NCBI GenBank assembly: GCA_039654915.1
Contig: CM077600.1
Span: 45,058,492-45,122,491 of the forward strand
DNA: 64,000 bases
DNA from: Aquilaria yunnanensis
Taxonomy: Eukaryota > Streptophyta > Magnoliopsida > Malvales > Thymelaeaceae
Direction: 5' to 3'
Within the stretch, counting starts at the first letter, position 1, and each line of letters begins with the position of its first letter. Under the pieces are notes generated by a model that was given only the letters and a program-made list of their open reading frames with translations, was not told the origin of the DNA and searched no databases. Positions 11,469-22,098 of this stretch are shown here, one piece after another. Made by a program: the position numbers and the translations under genes.

Positions 11469-13230
11469 GCGACGGCGAGTAACCATCTATCAAGATAATC
11501 ACTATCACTTGGAGTAGTACTATCAAATGTTGTGGGGGAATTTGATTAAATCCAAAGGAAAAGGAGCCTCCTCCCTGGGCTAGCTACTTTACCGAATCAC
11601 GCCCATTGTTCTGTGCGTGTATTTCACTTGTTGCTGTTTAATTACCACTAGCAGGATAATTGCGTTCTTTAGTTTATTTTACATTAATTTTAATGTATTA
11701 TTGTACATTATTTTTATCTAAATTAGCTATTTAATCAAATTATAAATCAGTTGAAAATTTTTACTTTAAAAATTCTAGATAAATTATTAGTTTTTTACTT
11801 ACCAACCTAAGAAAATAAAATTAATAAAATATTTATTTTTCACTAAAAATACTATAAAATTATTTTTTAAAATTCCTAGAATTGTAGGATTTTAGTTATA
11901 TTTAAAATTATATAAAATAAATATTCCTCTTGTTTCACAAAAACTAACCTTTTTACTATTCATAACAATTAATTTATAATTTTATTTCTTTAAAATTTTA
12001 TTATTTTAATATAAATATTTTATATGAAAATGAAACTTTAAAAATTATAATTTCTAAATGTCATTTTTAAGATTTTTTTAATACATATTAATATAAATAT
12101 GTTCAGGTCAAATTTCAATAAAAAAAATAAAATGACCAATTAATGTGAAATGGAGAAAGTAATTTAAATAAAGATAAAATAATACAATAAATTAAAATTA
12201 ATTAAAACGAACTAACATAGTCTAGTGCTCATAGTGTTCACAAGCTTTAATTTTGATCGATTTAGTGAAATCACTTTATTTATGAGACTTGAACTTGAAA
12301 TCTGACTTAAAAGAATCAACCTTCTTGTCACTTGAATAAAAAAACATTAGTTAGGCAATTGATGAATACTTTTATTGTTACTGTGAAGTGTGAACAACTA
12401 AAGCTTTGTAAAATAATTACAGATGATGTGTTAGTGAGCAGTCAATGTAATTAACAGATACGATGAAAGGGAATGAGAAAGTAGGGTAGGCGCGTGGTGG
12501 GGAAAGGGGTGAGGGGAGGTAGGAGGAGGGGAAAGGGAAGGGGCTTAAAAGAAAGGCAAGGCGGGCAGGCAGGAGGCGTGTCCACATCCTCGCCCCATTG
12601 CAATAATGGCGCGTATGGTGGTTTGGTACAAACTGAGAAAACTTTTTCCCGTCGTTGTAAATTCATGGGTCAACCCATTGGTTAGAAATTTCTGGCAACC
12701 AGCCATGAATTCTTGTAACCTTCACCATTATTACCCCCTCTTTAAAATCAAACCCCTTTGATGGAGAACCTCTCACGCATACCCACACACCATTCTTGGT
12801 TGGTTCTTAATCCTGTTGTTCTCGTTCGATGTGTGAGTTGCAAAAATAGTATCCTCCGGTTATTTTCATTAATTCATTGGCAAATTTCCTCTCATTAGTA
12901 TTTTTCAATTTATTCGAAAGAGAAAAGTAATTACCATGAAGTTGCTTTTAATAAAGCTAAAATACCCAATTAGCCCTTAAATTGTCACAACATGTCCCTC
13001 AAGCCCCTAAACTAAAATCAGCTCCCAAGCAACCCTTAAACTATCAAAACTGTGCTCAACTAGCCACTGAAGATCACAAACATCGACACATTAAAAGGGC
13101 TTTCAATCTGAAAGTTTCCTCTGCCACGGCTTCATCATATCTAGCCTCAATTTATGCTCAACAATTTTAATTAGATAAACTTAATCAAGTACACAATTTT
13201 AATAATTCACTACTTTTAGTTCAAGGGAAA
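11469..13230. other. Intergenic, AT-rich, no supported gene
   Basis: 11640-12180 is very AT-rich and low in complexity. 12480-12580 is a purine-rich stretch giving spurious ORFs on both strands (12451-12666 and 12494-12685). 12960-13080 reads as degenerate transposon-like sequence with repeated CCCTTAAA/CCCTAAAC words. I see no gene. Confidence 0.5.
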
Positions 13231-13600
13231 AAAAAAATTAGCCAATTTACTTTAACTTAAGTTATTTTAACGAAAATTATTTATTTTTATTTTTACATAC
13301 TATTCACATTAATCTAATTTTATTTAAAATTTAATATTATATAGGTTCAATAATCAATTGAGAATATAAATTTTTGTAATCATACTAAATTTTTTATGAT
13401 TTTTTTTATAGTTTTAGACATTAAAAATAAAAATTCACAAAAAAATTAATAACATCATAAAAATTTATGTTCAAATATATTATTACTTCTACATAATATT
13501 ATATTTTAAATAAAATTAATTTCAAGTAATAAAAATATATAAATAAAATAAACTATTTAAAATTAAGTTAACTTAAATTAAAATGAGTTAACTCTAAATT
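13231..13600. repeat. AT-rich imperfect inverted repeat (foldback MITE-like)
   Basis: The left arm at about 13240-13330 (TTTAACTTAAGTTATTTTAA onward) pairs with the inverted right arm at about 13500-13590 (TTTAATTTAAGTTAACTTAA on the opposite strand). Both continue through TTTATTTTTAT and AATTTTATTTAAAAT blocks. No clean target duplication was found. Confidence 0.5.
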
Positions 13601-14260
13601 TTTGATAGCTCAAAAACAAATTGGGAACCGTATGCCTTGACAAAATAAAATCATCATGAAATTAAGGAAAATCAAGTATATCAGCTTGCTCTTGTGTATC
13701 ATCATGAGTTGGAAGTGCTAAGGATTTTCGTTTAATTGTTGTTTCTTTTTTCTCGATTAAACAAGCAAGGAAGTATTGCTTGAGTCGATTAAGCACAAGC
13801 TCCTATGAACATTAAAAATTGACATACTTTCGTGGATATGCTAAACTCGCAATATCACTGAGAATGGCATCTCGGAACCGATCAAATTTAGAGGCTGTGG
13901 AAACGAGACCTTGTCACTAGCCGGGCAAGACTCAGATTCACTGTCGGCTACAACTTTTGCTTCCACTTGCAGCTGTCCGGCCATCACTATCAAACAGTAT
14001 CAGGTCCTTCTTATCCGACAGCCTCGGCCAACTGATTTTTTTTTTCCCTCATTGATTGTTATGAGATTGTTGTCCTTTTGTTTGAGCATAATATGGTAGG
14101 GGTTTAATGAGGTTGTTTCATCGGTACACCAAAAAGACAGTCCCCACCCACAGGTGAATTGAAAATTTGAACATGAATTTATGAGTTTAATCCCAAATTT
14201 GCGTCGCCTTTCTTCTTTAGCTGTTGGAGTTCAACAGACCGCTAAAGAAGATAAATGGAA
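13601..14260. other. Intergenic, no supported gene
   Basis: Unique-looking sequence with one short plus ORF (13911-14099) that carries no recognisable motif. Confidence 0.45.
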
Positions 14261-14662
14261 GGGAAAATTACAAAAATTCCTATGATTTATTCTAACTTAT
14301 ACTTTATTCATTATTTTTTTATAGTGTCTAACAATAATTTCTGATACATTAATTTAAACTGTTTGATAATCATATTTTAGTAATTTTAAGATTTTTTACA
14401 TTTTTTTTCATAGTTAACCGACCTTTAAAAGATATTGATATACATTTATAAGAAGAAAAATGCATTTATAAAAAAATTTTAATAATTTAAAATATCTATT
14501 AATTATTAAAAAATTAGAGAGATTAAAATTACTGAAATATGACTATCGTACAGTTTAAATATAATTTTAAAAATTATTGTTGGACAATGTAAAAAATATA
14601 ATAGCAAAGTGCAAATTTTTAAAAATAGAAAAGACAAACTATAAGTTAGGGCATACTCATGA
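14261..14662. mobile_element. Small inverted-repeat transposon (MITE), copy B
   Basis: The left end (GGGAAAATTACAAAAATTCC) and about 130 bp after it pair with the inverted right half. Shared blocks are ACTTATACTTT/ACTTATAGTTT, AACAATAATTT in both arms, TTTAAACTGT, and CATATTT(T/C)AGTAATTTTAA. The same family appears at 868-1060 and 54638-55094. There is no coding capacity. The right terminus is degraded, so target duplications cannot be read. Confidence 0.65.
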
Positions 14663-14962
14663 GTAATTATACGTTTCTCTAAATGGAAAGAATGGAAGGA
14701 TGCAACTTTTAGGGACGACCATATTATAAAATACTAGTTTTCACAATGTGCCAAAAAATTGCATGCCATATTGTGATATGCTGTGTTTACTACAAGTGCA
14801 TCACTTACCGTTAATCTTTAAAGGGTTTTGTCAATTTACTAAGATATACTGCATAATGTACTGCAGGCACACCACAAGCCTCGAGTTAGAAATTTTCTTT
14901 TTAAATTCTACATTAATGCATCACATACATATATATTTAATTTTTTTACTAAATAATACTTA
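14663..14962. other. Intergenic spacer, no supported gene
   Basis: About 300 bp of AT-rich spacer between two transposons. The plus ORF at 14748-14999 runs into the next element and looks spurious. Confidence 0.4.
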
Positions 14963-17258
14963 TTCCGTTTCAAGTTTTCTACTCCATTTGCCATTTTGAG
15001 CCATTCCAAATTCTCTGCTCCATTTCCTCTTTTAGTAAGTTTTAACAAGCCAAATGACATTTATGTCTTTATCTCCAAATCTTTATCTCCAAATCACTGA
15101 CTCGCCAATCTCCACTACACAACGATGGAATCCCATCGATCAGCATGCCCAGACTGACCATCCACCTCATCATCATCGTGCACTGCTTCGATTTCATCGT
15201 CAAAAGCCTATTTGAAGTTGGAGGGGTGAGGTCAAGGTGAAGTCAATGAAACTTTGAGTTCGAGATTTAATGAAATCAGAACGTGAGGTCAAGGCGAAGG
15301 CGAGGGCGAAGGCAAGGTCAAGGTGAAGGGCAAGATCAAGTTGGATCTGGTGAAATCGGTGACTTCATTGCTGAAGAGCGTTCACCCAAACGTTGGAGGC
15401 AATCTTGTAGGTGAACTTGATCTGATTTCACCGGGCGCATGACTTGGTGTTGTCAAATATGCGATTGTGTCTTGCTGAATTTTACAGCGAGGCACTTAAA
15501 ACCAGATGGGTTAGACGAAGGAGTCACAAACGAAGGTAGGTTGGGGTGCGAGAAAGAGTAGACGAGAGTTAGGCACGAGAATGGAAAACAGAGAGATGGT
15601 AGAATCGATATCAAATGATTGAGGCGAAGCGATAAATCAAGGCAATAGAGCCACGGACAGCATGAGATGATGGATGTGGGCGATGGCTGCTGGAGGTTGT
15701 GTTAAGTGCATAAATCCACGGTAAAATTTTGACTTTTCGGCAATTTTGACCAACAATTTCTTGCATCTCTTTCTATTTTTCTTAGTTTTTCGTGTTTTCA
15801 TGGGTTTTCTACAGGTTGGGTGGTGTTGAAGACATCATGGACTGGAGTGGGATTGAGCGAGACGGAGTTTTGGCAATTGAAGTGGTGGAAGCTGAAATAC
15901 AGGCTAGCGACACGTCACCAGAATGGGGTGTCAGTTGGAGATGCATCGCCCACGTTGCTAACGTTCTGTCAAAAATTTCATCAACTGGCGACGATTCGAC
16001 TAGATTGGCGATGTGTCGCCAGCGCCTACTCTGTTTCATCAAAAACTCAAAATTTTGATGGTCCCCCACACTCCCCACCTGGCAACCTGGCCTTGGAGAG
16101 GGATTCTTATCCCTTTAGGGTTTTAGGGAGAGGAATAAAGGGGATAAAGCACTGGGGTGTAAATAGGAAAGAGGAAGGGAGAGCAAACAAGGACCTTCCT
16201 TGCCACCTTCTTCCATCATCACTTTTAGAGGTTTTTCACCATTAAAGGAGGTGTTAAAGCTTGAAGAAGGTGTCATCAATCCAGGAGGCTTAGTCTTCTA
16301 AGGGTTTTTCTAGGTTTCCTCTTTTTCCCTCTTTCTATGTGTTGGATGTTTATGGATACATTTGTTATGGGATTGTTGATGATGCATATTATGGATTGTG
16401 AGTAGTTTGCTTTATCTCTCTAGGATGACATTTCCTACCTTGCTATTCAATGAATTTATGTTATGATTATGGATGTGTTTCATCTTGTGTTGCCATTTGC
16501 TTGTGCTTAATGTTGAGTGATGGTAGGCCACCATACACAATGATCTAATTCAGTTAGTCCTTGAGAGAGGATCAATAGGTGAGTGAAGAAAAGTAGGGGG
16601 CATAGTGGCAATCTAGATTAGAGGTAATCTAGATAGTCATTAGGTATTTAAAAGAGGTTCAACCGTTAACCCACCTTAGATTAACATTAGAGCTTGAGTA
16701 ATGCCTAATTTAATTAAAGGTGAGCAATGACTCAACTTGAGAAAGGAGATTTTGAAGTTAGATCCTCATTACCACACAAGGGAAACAAATCTAGGGGTTA
16801 AGGTTACTTGCGTAGCAAAGGGAGGAGGTGGAGTCCTAGGTAGATATTTTCCTTATTTCTAGCCCTTTTTAACAAGTTTCATTTAGCACCTAGTGAACTC
16901 TTTTAGTTTAATTCCTTCAAGTGCCTTACTAGGAACAATTACCTTCTCTTGTTTTAATTCTTTCCCGTTTTCAATTAAGAAACTTGAGTAATTAGATTTT
17001 TGATTCTTGGTAAAAACACTAATTTTCCCTGGGATGATACCTATACTTACTTTAAAGTATATAACAACTCCGTGCGTTTGCGGGTAATTAAGGATTACAA
17101 ATTGAAAAACTCTTGGATTTACAACAGGTTGCTAGTGTAGCAGACAGCAAAAAAGAAATGGTATAATGGGGGCAAAATTGGACAAAAGTTTACACTTTCA
17201 TCATTTCTTAAACTCTGTACCAAACACAAATTGAGCAGAAAACCTAAAACGGAGGGAA
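14963..17258. mobile_element. Mariner/Stowaway-like non-autonomous element interrupted by a solo LTR
   Basis: The left end (TTCCGTTTCAAGTTTTCTAC) matches the inverted right end (TTCCCTCCGTTTTAGGTTTT) over about 30 bp with a 3-bp gap. TA lies on both sides (14961-14962 and 17259-17260), as expected for Tc1/mariner insertion. Without the nested LTR the element is about 0.87 kb and has no transposase. Its interior at 15230-15340 is a degenerate AAGGTGAAGGCG-type purine array. Confidence 0.55.
15700..17126. mobile_element. Solo LTR of an LTR retrotransposon
   Basis: The 1,427-bp unit starts TGTTAAGTGCATAAATCC and ends GGATTTACAACA. It has TG...CA termini with a longer inverted match and is flanked by a perfect 5-bp target duplication GGTTG (15695-15699 and 17127-17131). 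No gag, pol or second LTR is present, so internal recombination has removed the body. Near the 3' end is CCCTGGGATGATACC and later GTGCGTTTGCGGGT, which resemble 3' LTR regions of Tat/Athila-type Ty3 elements as I remember them; the lineage is tentative. ORFs at 15792-16245 fall inside the LTR and are not genes. Confidence 0.8.
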
Positions 17259-17857
17259 TATTTATTTTCTTCTATATATTGATATATACATATAAAAAAA
17301 AATTGCTCTCTTTGTCTCACATTCTTTACAATTTTTTTATTTTGGATTATTTCAAATTCTTTAAACATTTCCTTTTTTAGTAAATTTTACCGTATATCTT
17401 TATCATTATACCCCTCATTCTCTCATTACTCAATTCATTTTTCCACCCTAAAACCCACTGCTCAATTCTCTCTTCCAATCTCATCGTGGAAGACTTTATC
17501 ATTCTTCTTGACGTAGTATACCATACAATATACCTATAATTTATAATGTATGGTATACTCAACTGTAATAATATTGAATACCTTATAGATGACACTAGAA
17601 GCCCTAAACCTTTAACAAAATTACATCACTCTCCTTGATCACTACTATACTACACCTAATATTATAGCATTGCCACATCATCAAAAGGAATTCACGTCTC
17701 ACGTCCCAAACCATGTAAATTGTTGGCAACATGGAGAATGGGATATGTTCATGGAGTATAGAAACAATTCGCCACAGCCAGCAGCCCTTGTTTCTCTTTG
17801 CCTAGCTAGCATGGCAACTGGCTAACAGTCCACAGCGGTGCCAGGATAGATTCTAAG
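17259..17857. other. Spacer between mariner-like and hAT elements
   Basis: No gene. A 13-bp perfect inverted repeat (AGTATACCATACA at 17515-17527 with its complement at 17547-17559, 19-nt loop) is the only structure noted. The last eight bases (17850-17857, ATTCTAAG) are the left target duplication of the hAT element. Confidence 0.45.
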
Positions 17858-18053
17858 TAGAGGTGAAAGTTGGATTCAAAATTTCGGGTTCAGGTTAAAA
17901 CCGACCCGAACTGTGACTACTCTTTTCTTAACTATGTAAACCGAACCTGACCTGACTATTCAAAAAAACCAACCTTAACCCGAACCCGAATAAGTCAGGT
18001 TAGGATTAGTATAATCGGGTTAATCCGATTTATTTCACAGCAGCGGCAGGCAC

Positions 18054-18645
18054 CTGGAACAAAAAAAAAACTTGCAACAAAGAAATTTTAAGCAAATATT
18101 AACATCAGGGAGCAGTAATACAACAGATGAGACAAAAACTAACTTAAAATGTAAACTTTTACCAAACTGAGACCGGTTTTGGGGAGAAGGATCACTTTTC
18201 AATTTTCAATGGTTAATTATTTATAGATAAAACGAAGACATGAAAAATGACCCAAAACCGGAAAACCCTATATAAATGAAAAAATTTAGCAACAAAGTAA
18301 ATAAAATAGAACTAAGTGGAAAACATAGCAATTACCTCACAGATTTATGAGTTGGTCCACTCTGCTGAGATTGAGAGAGAGAGATACATAATCGATGAAA
18401 GGGGCACAGCAGCAGGCCAGCAGCGCGACGAGGAAGCAACAGGAAACAGCCGGCGTCGAGAGCACTGAGCAGCGCGACCAAAAGGAGACCGAAAGCGAAA
18501 GGAGACCAAAAGGAAAGCAGTAGAGCACTGAGCAGGAAGCAGTGTCGAGAGCCGAGAGGGATGAGAGATGAGACTTGAGAGTCCGATCAGATGAAAGCCA
18601 AGAGACAAAAGAGACAAGAGTTGCAAACTTGCAATTCTGCTACAT
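18054..18645 (-). other. Exon-intron-exon-like relic between the hAT end and the viral primer site
   Basis: On the minus strand a CT-rich, GC-richer stretch (18645 to 18336) ends at GTGAG|GTAATT. It is followed by a 282-bp AT-rich tract that ends in a long T-run and TTCCAG|GTGCC (18054). This looks like a 5' UTR exon with a real intron. No open reading frame with a known product is visible; the 116-residue frame at 18345-18695 is Ser/Leu/Arg-rich low-complexity. It could be part of the original hAT transcription unit, captured host sequence, or viral sequence beyond the primer site. Confidence 0.35.
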
Positions 18646-18657
18646 GCTCTGATACCA
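18646..18657 (-). promoter_or_regulatory. tRNA-Met primer binding site of the endogenous virus
   Basis: The minus strand reads TGGTATCAGAGC, the 12-base complement of the initiator tRNA-Met 3' end used by Caulimoviridae (and many retrotransposons) to prime minus-strand DNA. It lies about 700 nt downstream of the viral TATA box on the same strand, the expected place in a pregenomic RNA leader. Confidence 0.88.
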
Positions 18658-19143
18658 AATGGGTTCCGTGGTAGCCCAGTAACTAATTTTACCAAAAATC
18701 ATTTGAAAACAAGGTTTAACCCTGGTACGTGGCATTGTTATTCAGCCAGACCCTCAATAGAGATTTTCGAAGAATTGCTCTATGGTACGTTTTACCGTGG
18801 CACGAGACAGTTTCCAGCCCAATATACCAAGGATAAGCAGAACTGTGAAAAACGCAAGATTCTGGAAATCAACAGGAAAGATTAACTGTGATATAGTCCA
18901 AGAACACACAATGAACTCATAAGCTCTAGCCAACTTTTCCATAAGCATCAGGCCCCGAGCACCAGAGTTCCAGGAGGCATTCTTCAGGACTTTCCCACAC
19001 AAATAAATCTTTTCTGAAGATCATTTGAAAAACCTTTGAAAAACATATTTGAAAAACACATTACTGGACTATCCGGACATATCACCAGGGATCGAGACCG
19101 GTAGATTACAACAATTATGATTGAAGGCAGAGGACGACTTGAA

Positions 19144-19253
19144 GAGAGGATCCACAGAGTGGCAACTCCTAAGTCATCATTTGCCTTCAAGCTTAATTAT
19201 TATAAGCTTGAAGATGATCTAAACCTGAGAGGATCCACAAAAGTGACAACTCA
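19144..19253 (-). repeat. Viral leader hairpin flanked by a 26-27 bp direct repeat
   Basis: An 11-bp perfect stem (CTTCAAGCTTA with its complement, 7-nt loop) occupies 19185-19213. Diverged copies of one sequence starting GAGAGGATCCACA lie on either side at 19144-19169 and 19227-19253. Caulimovirid pregenomic RNA leaders are known to fold into hairpins that influence ribosome shunting and packaging. That role is inference here. Confidence 0.55.
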
Positions 19254-19353
19254 GATTATCGGACAGAGTTGAGAGACTAAGAACTTCTGCCTCACCCTTT
19301 AGCCAAAATTTTCTAGTGAGAGTATAAGAACATAAAAGAGAAACAAGGCCTCC

Positions 19354-19360
19354 TTATATA
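19354..19360 (-). promoter_or_regulatory. TATA box of the viral pregenomic RNA promoter
   Basis: The minus strand reads GCCTATATAAGGAGG, a strong plant-pararetrovirus TATA context, about 150 bp downstream of the end of ORF2. Transcription would start near 19325 and run through the leader toward the primer site. Whether it is active in the present genome is unknown. Confidence 0.75.
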
Positions 19361-19514
19361 GGCAGAGGAAGGAGGAAGCTAACAAACTTAGTGACGTATG
19401 GGCTTACGTCTAAAACTAATAATGCTAGACTGGAAGTGACAGGCCACTAACCGAAATCTTATTATTACAAGCACTAATATGCTAGCTGTATAGTACGGTG
19501 CCAGCTGGAAAACA

Positions 19515-20711
19515 CTAGTTCCATTTTTTGTTGTCTCTGAAGGCAGGCTCTGGAAAAGCATGTGGGTCCAGAGGCCAGTTGTGGTTTGAATCTTCAGAGT
19601 CACTTTGGGTCTGTCTTTCGCGCCAGAAATATGGGTCATCGATACGCGGGTCATCCATTGACGGGTCATCCGGATCAGGTCCATTGAGACGCTTTTAGTG
19701 AATGCAAATGAATCCGCAACCACAGTCAGGCATGATAAGGTGTTCGGCTATCTGGGTCAACGGAAGATCTTCATCTTCGTCTTCTTCTTCAATGGTCAGT
19801 GGAGAAGAATGAGTCGGAGCAGGGCAGTTGATCTGGTTAATAGCCTTTTGTGTGGCTATAGCTCTTTCTCGACGTTCTTTGTGACGGCGGAGATGCTGAA
19901 GATCATCAAAAGACTGGAGAGCTTCATGGATCATTTCTTGATAGTCCATTGGATAGGATGGCCATTTAGGAGAGTCATGGGGCCAGAGCTCCATAGAGAA
20001 CACGGTGTGATTGTACCGATAAGCTTCCCGCATAAAGGCACGGTATTCTGAATGTCGTTGCCATGGAACTTGGGCTAGGTTGAAGTCTAGGTTCTTATAA
20101 TGAAAATAGGAGGGAGAAAGGATAAATTTAAGGCCAGAGGGAGACTTGGAAAAGGTAATAGGCTTATGGAAGAAATAAATAACATGGCTAACCCCATAAT
20201 TCATACAGGAGTTAGCGGGAGAAATATTATTTAACTGGTAGCCTATTTGGCGGTCTGGGATGGCAGGGTTGAGGGCTTTGTAGGATTTATGAAGGTGGTC
20301 AATCCATGAGCAGATTGGATCAAACCAGGAGAGGAAAACAGAGAGGTCAGAAGAGAAATCAGAGTGGAAATTTGAAGAATAAGAGAGGAGCTGGTGAAGT
20401 TCTGAAATATTAAAAATAATACCTATGGTATGAACAGAGCATAGGTACCAGAAAAAGCAGAGGGCTAATGGAGGGAAGGTGAAGACATCAGGGATAGAGA
20501 AGAGATGAGCGAAAGGAAACTGGGGATGAATCCCAACAGGTTTAATAGGGCAGTCATCGAAACCATACCTCTCAATGAGGGAGACATGATAATGGAAGAC
20601 TCTGTGTCTCTGGGTGAATGTGAAGGACTGATGCTCATATCTTTCAACATCGACCGGGAGATTCTCATCCTTGTTAAAAACTGGGGGACTGGAAGAGGAG
20701 GAAGATGCCAT
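19515..20711 (-). pseudogene. Caulimovirid ORF2, function unknown (one in-frame stop near the C-terminus)
   Basis: The ATG at 20711 lies one base after the ORF1 stop (20713-20715). An uninterrupted frame of 338 codons runs to a TAA at 19695-19697, then stays open for 59 more codons to a TAG at 19515. The extra segment contains repeated Asp-Asp-Pro motifs and many acidic and Trp/Pro residues. The same acidic character begins before the TAA (IEEEDEDEDLP), so the TAA probably truncates a longer protein. The N-terminal half is aromatic-rich (RHRVFHYHVSL, FPPLALCFFWYL). I know of no function for this second ORF in florendoviruses, and I see no zinc finger, protease or transactivator signature. It is the least damaged viral gene here. 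Confidence 0.75.
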
Positions 20712-20712
20712 C

Positions 20713-22098
20713 TTAGTTTTTGGGTTTTGGAGGCTTTGGAGCTTTGAGGAAGGATTTTGAAGGTCTGCTCAGGATATCGGCAAGAGTGTTGGAGGTGCCC
20801 TTTATATGCTTGACATCGAAGCTGAAACGGACGAACCATTGTTGCCAGCGAATCAGTAGAGCATTAGGAAGTTGTTTCTGCCTATAGTTCAGCATACGGG
20901 GGAATGCTGACATGTCCATCTCAACAAGGAAATGGTGACCAATGAGGTGGAACTGGAACTTTTCAATCCCACGTTTAACGGCCAAGATTTCTTTGTAGGT
21001 GGAGTGGTAGTGCTTCTCTGACTCTTTGAATTCTCCACTGTTGTAGTAGCACACATGTCGAACACCATTGATCTCTTCAGGGAGGACCGCTCCCCAATAT
21101 TCGTCTGAGGCGTCCATCTGGAGTATCCTTTTCCTTTTGTCGGGAATCTTGAGTGATGGCAGATTCTGAACCACTTCTTTAAGCTTGAGGATAGCTCGTC
21201 GGTGCAGGTCGGACCAGGGCGGAGAGATCTTTCTGAGATACACGTGTAAAGGATGGAGAATGGAGGACAGCTTCGGGATGAACTCGCGGATATAGTTGAC
21301 AAGGCCGAGAATTTGTTGGACTTGTCGTCTCGTGAGATGATCATCCGGGAAGTTCATAATCTTGGTAGCAATGTGCGGCTGAGGATGGTACTTGCTATCT
21401 TTGATCTGGACTCCAAGGAATTCGATGGAAGTCTGACCAAGGACCATCTTGCTCTGAGAGAGCATTACTCCATTATCTTTAACTATCTGGGCAAACTGAG
21501 CTAATAACTTCAAATGGGTACCTGTACAAGGGAAAAACAATAAAATATCGTCAATATAAACAAGGGCCGATTGCAGAATCGGCTCGAAGATTTGGATCAT
21601 GGCCTTCTGGAACAATGAGGGTGCTGTCTTCAGACCAAAAGGAAGCACCGTCCATTGGTAATGGTGGTCTGGGATGCAGAAGGCAGTTTTGTATTTGTCT
21701 GGAGGAGAGATTGACAATTGCCAGAAGCCAGACTTAAGGTCAAACTTGGAGAAGACCTTGGCATTCGTTAGGTTGGCGAAGAGAGTGTTTTTCCGTGGCA
21801 ACGGAAACTTGACGTCAGCAATGAACTCATTCAGGGGCTTGTAGTCAATTACAAGCCTGGGCTTCTTTCTTTTCTGTTCTGAATGCTTGTTGACGTAGAA
21901 GGCCTGGCAGGCCCACGAAGAGGTTGTGGGCTCAATGAGGTTTTGGGCCTTGAGCTCTTGCAGCTCTTGGATCGCCATCTTTTTCTCCTCCGGGCTCATT
22001 CCCGAATGGGTAGCCTTTGTTGGGTTGACATCCTCATTCTTTTTGAATGAAATTTCGATGAAGAACTTGGGATTCTTCCAGAGGGGAAGAGGATGCTT
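20713..22098 (-). pseudogene. Caulimovirid ORF1: reverse transcriptase and RNase H region
   Basis: The region is open from just after a TAG at 22099-22101 to the ORF1 terminator at 20713. In the 428-residue stretch starting at 21999, RT motifs are in order: PRLVIDYKPLN (47-57), FDLKSGFWQL (86-95), LPFGLKTAPSLFQ (119-131) and the catalytic YIDD (148-151). An RNase H domain follows with QMDASD, a Glu-containing STYKEILAV segment and a closing NTLADILSR. There is no integrase after RNase H, as expected for Caulimoviridae. The enzyme would copy pregenomic RNA to DNA. The domain itself is unbroken, but it is separated from the rest of the polyprotein by the upstream TAG, so it has no start of its own beyond internal ATGs. 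Confidence 0.88.

Noticed and set aside
15792..16245. Protein-coding ORFs of up to 141 codons
   Set aside because: They overlap on both strands and lie wholly inside the solo LTR.
18754..19002. An 82-residue small protein in the viral leader with a hydrophobic segment
   Set aside because: The frame begins at a non-ATG codon, has no relative I know and lies in an expected non-coding leader.
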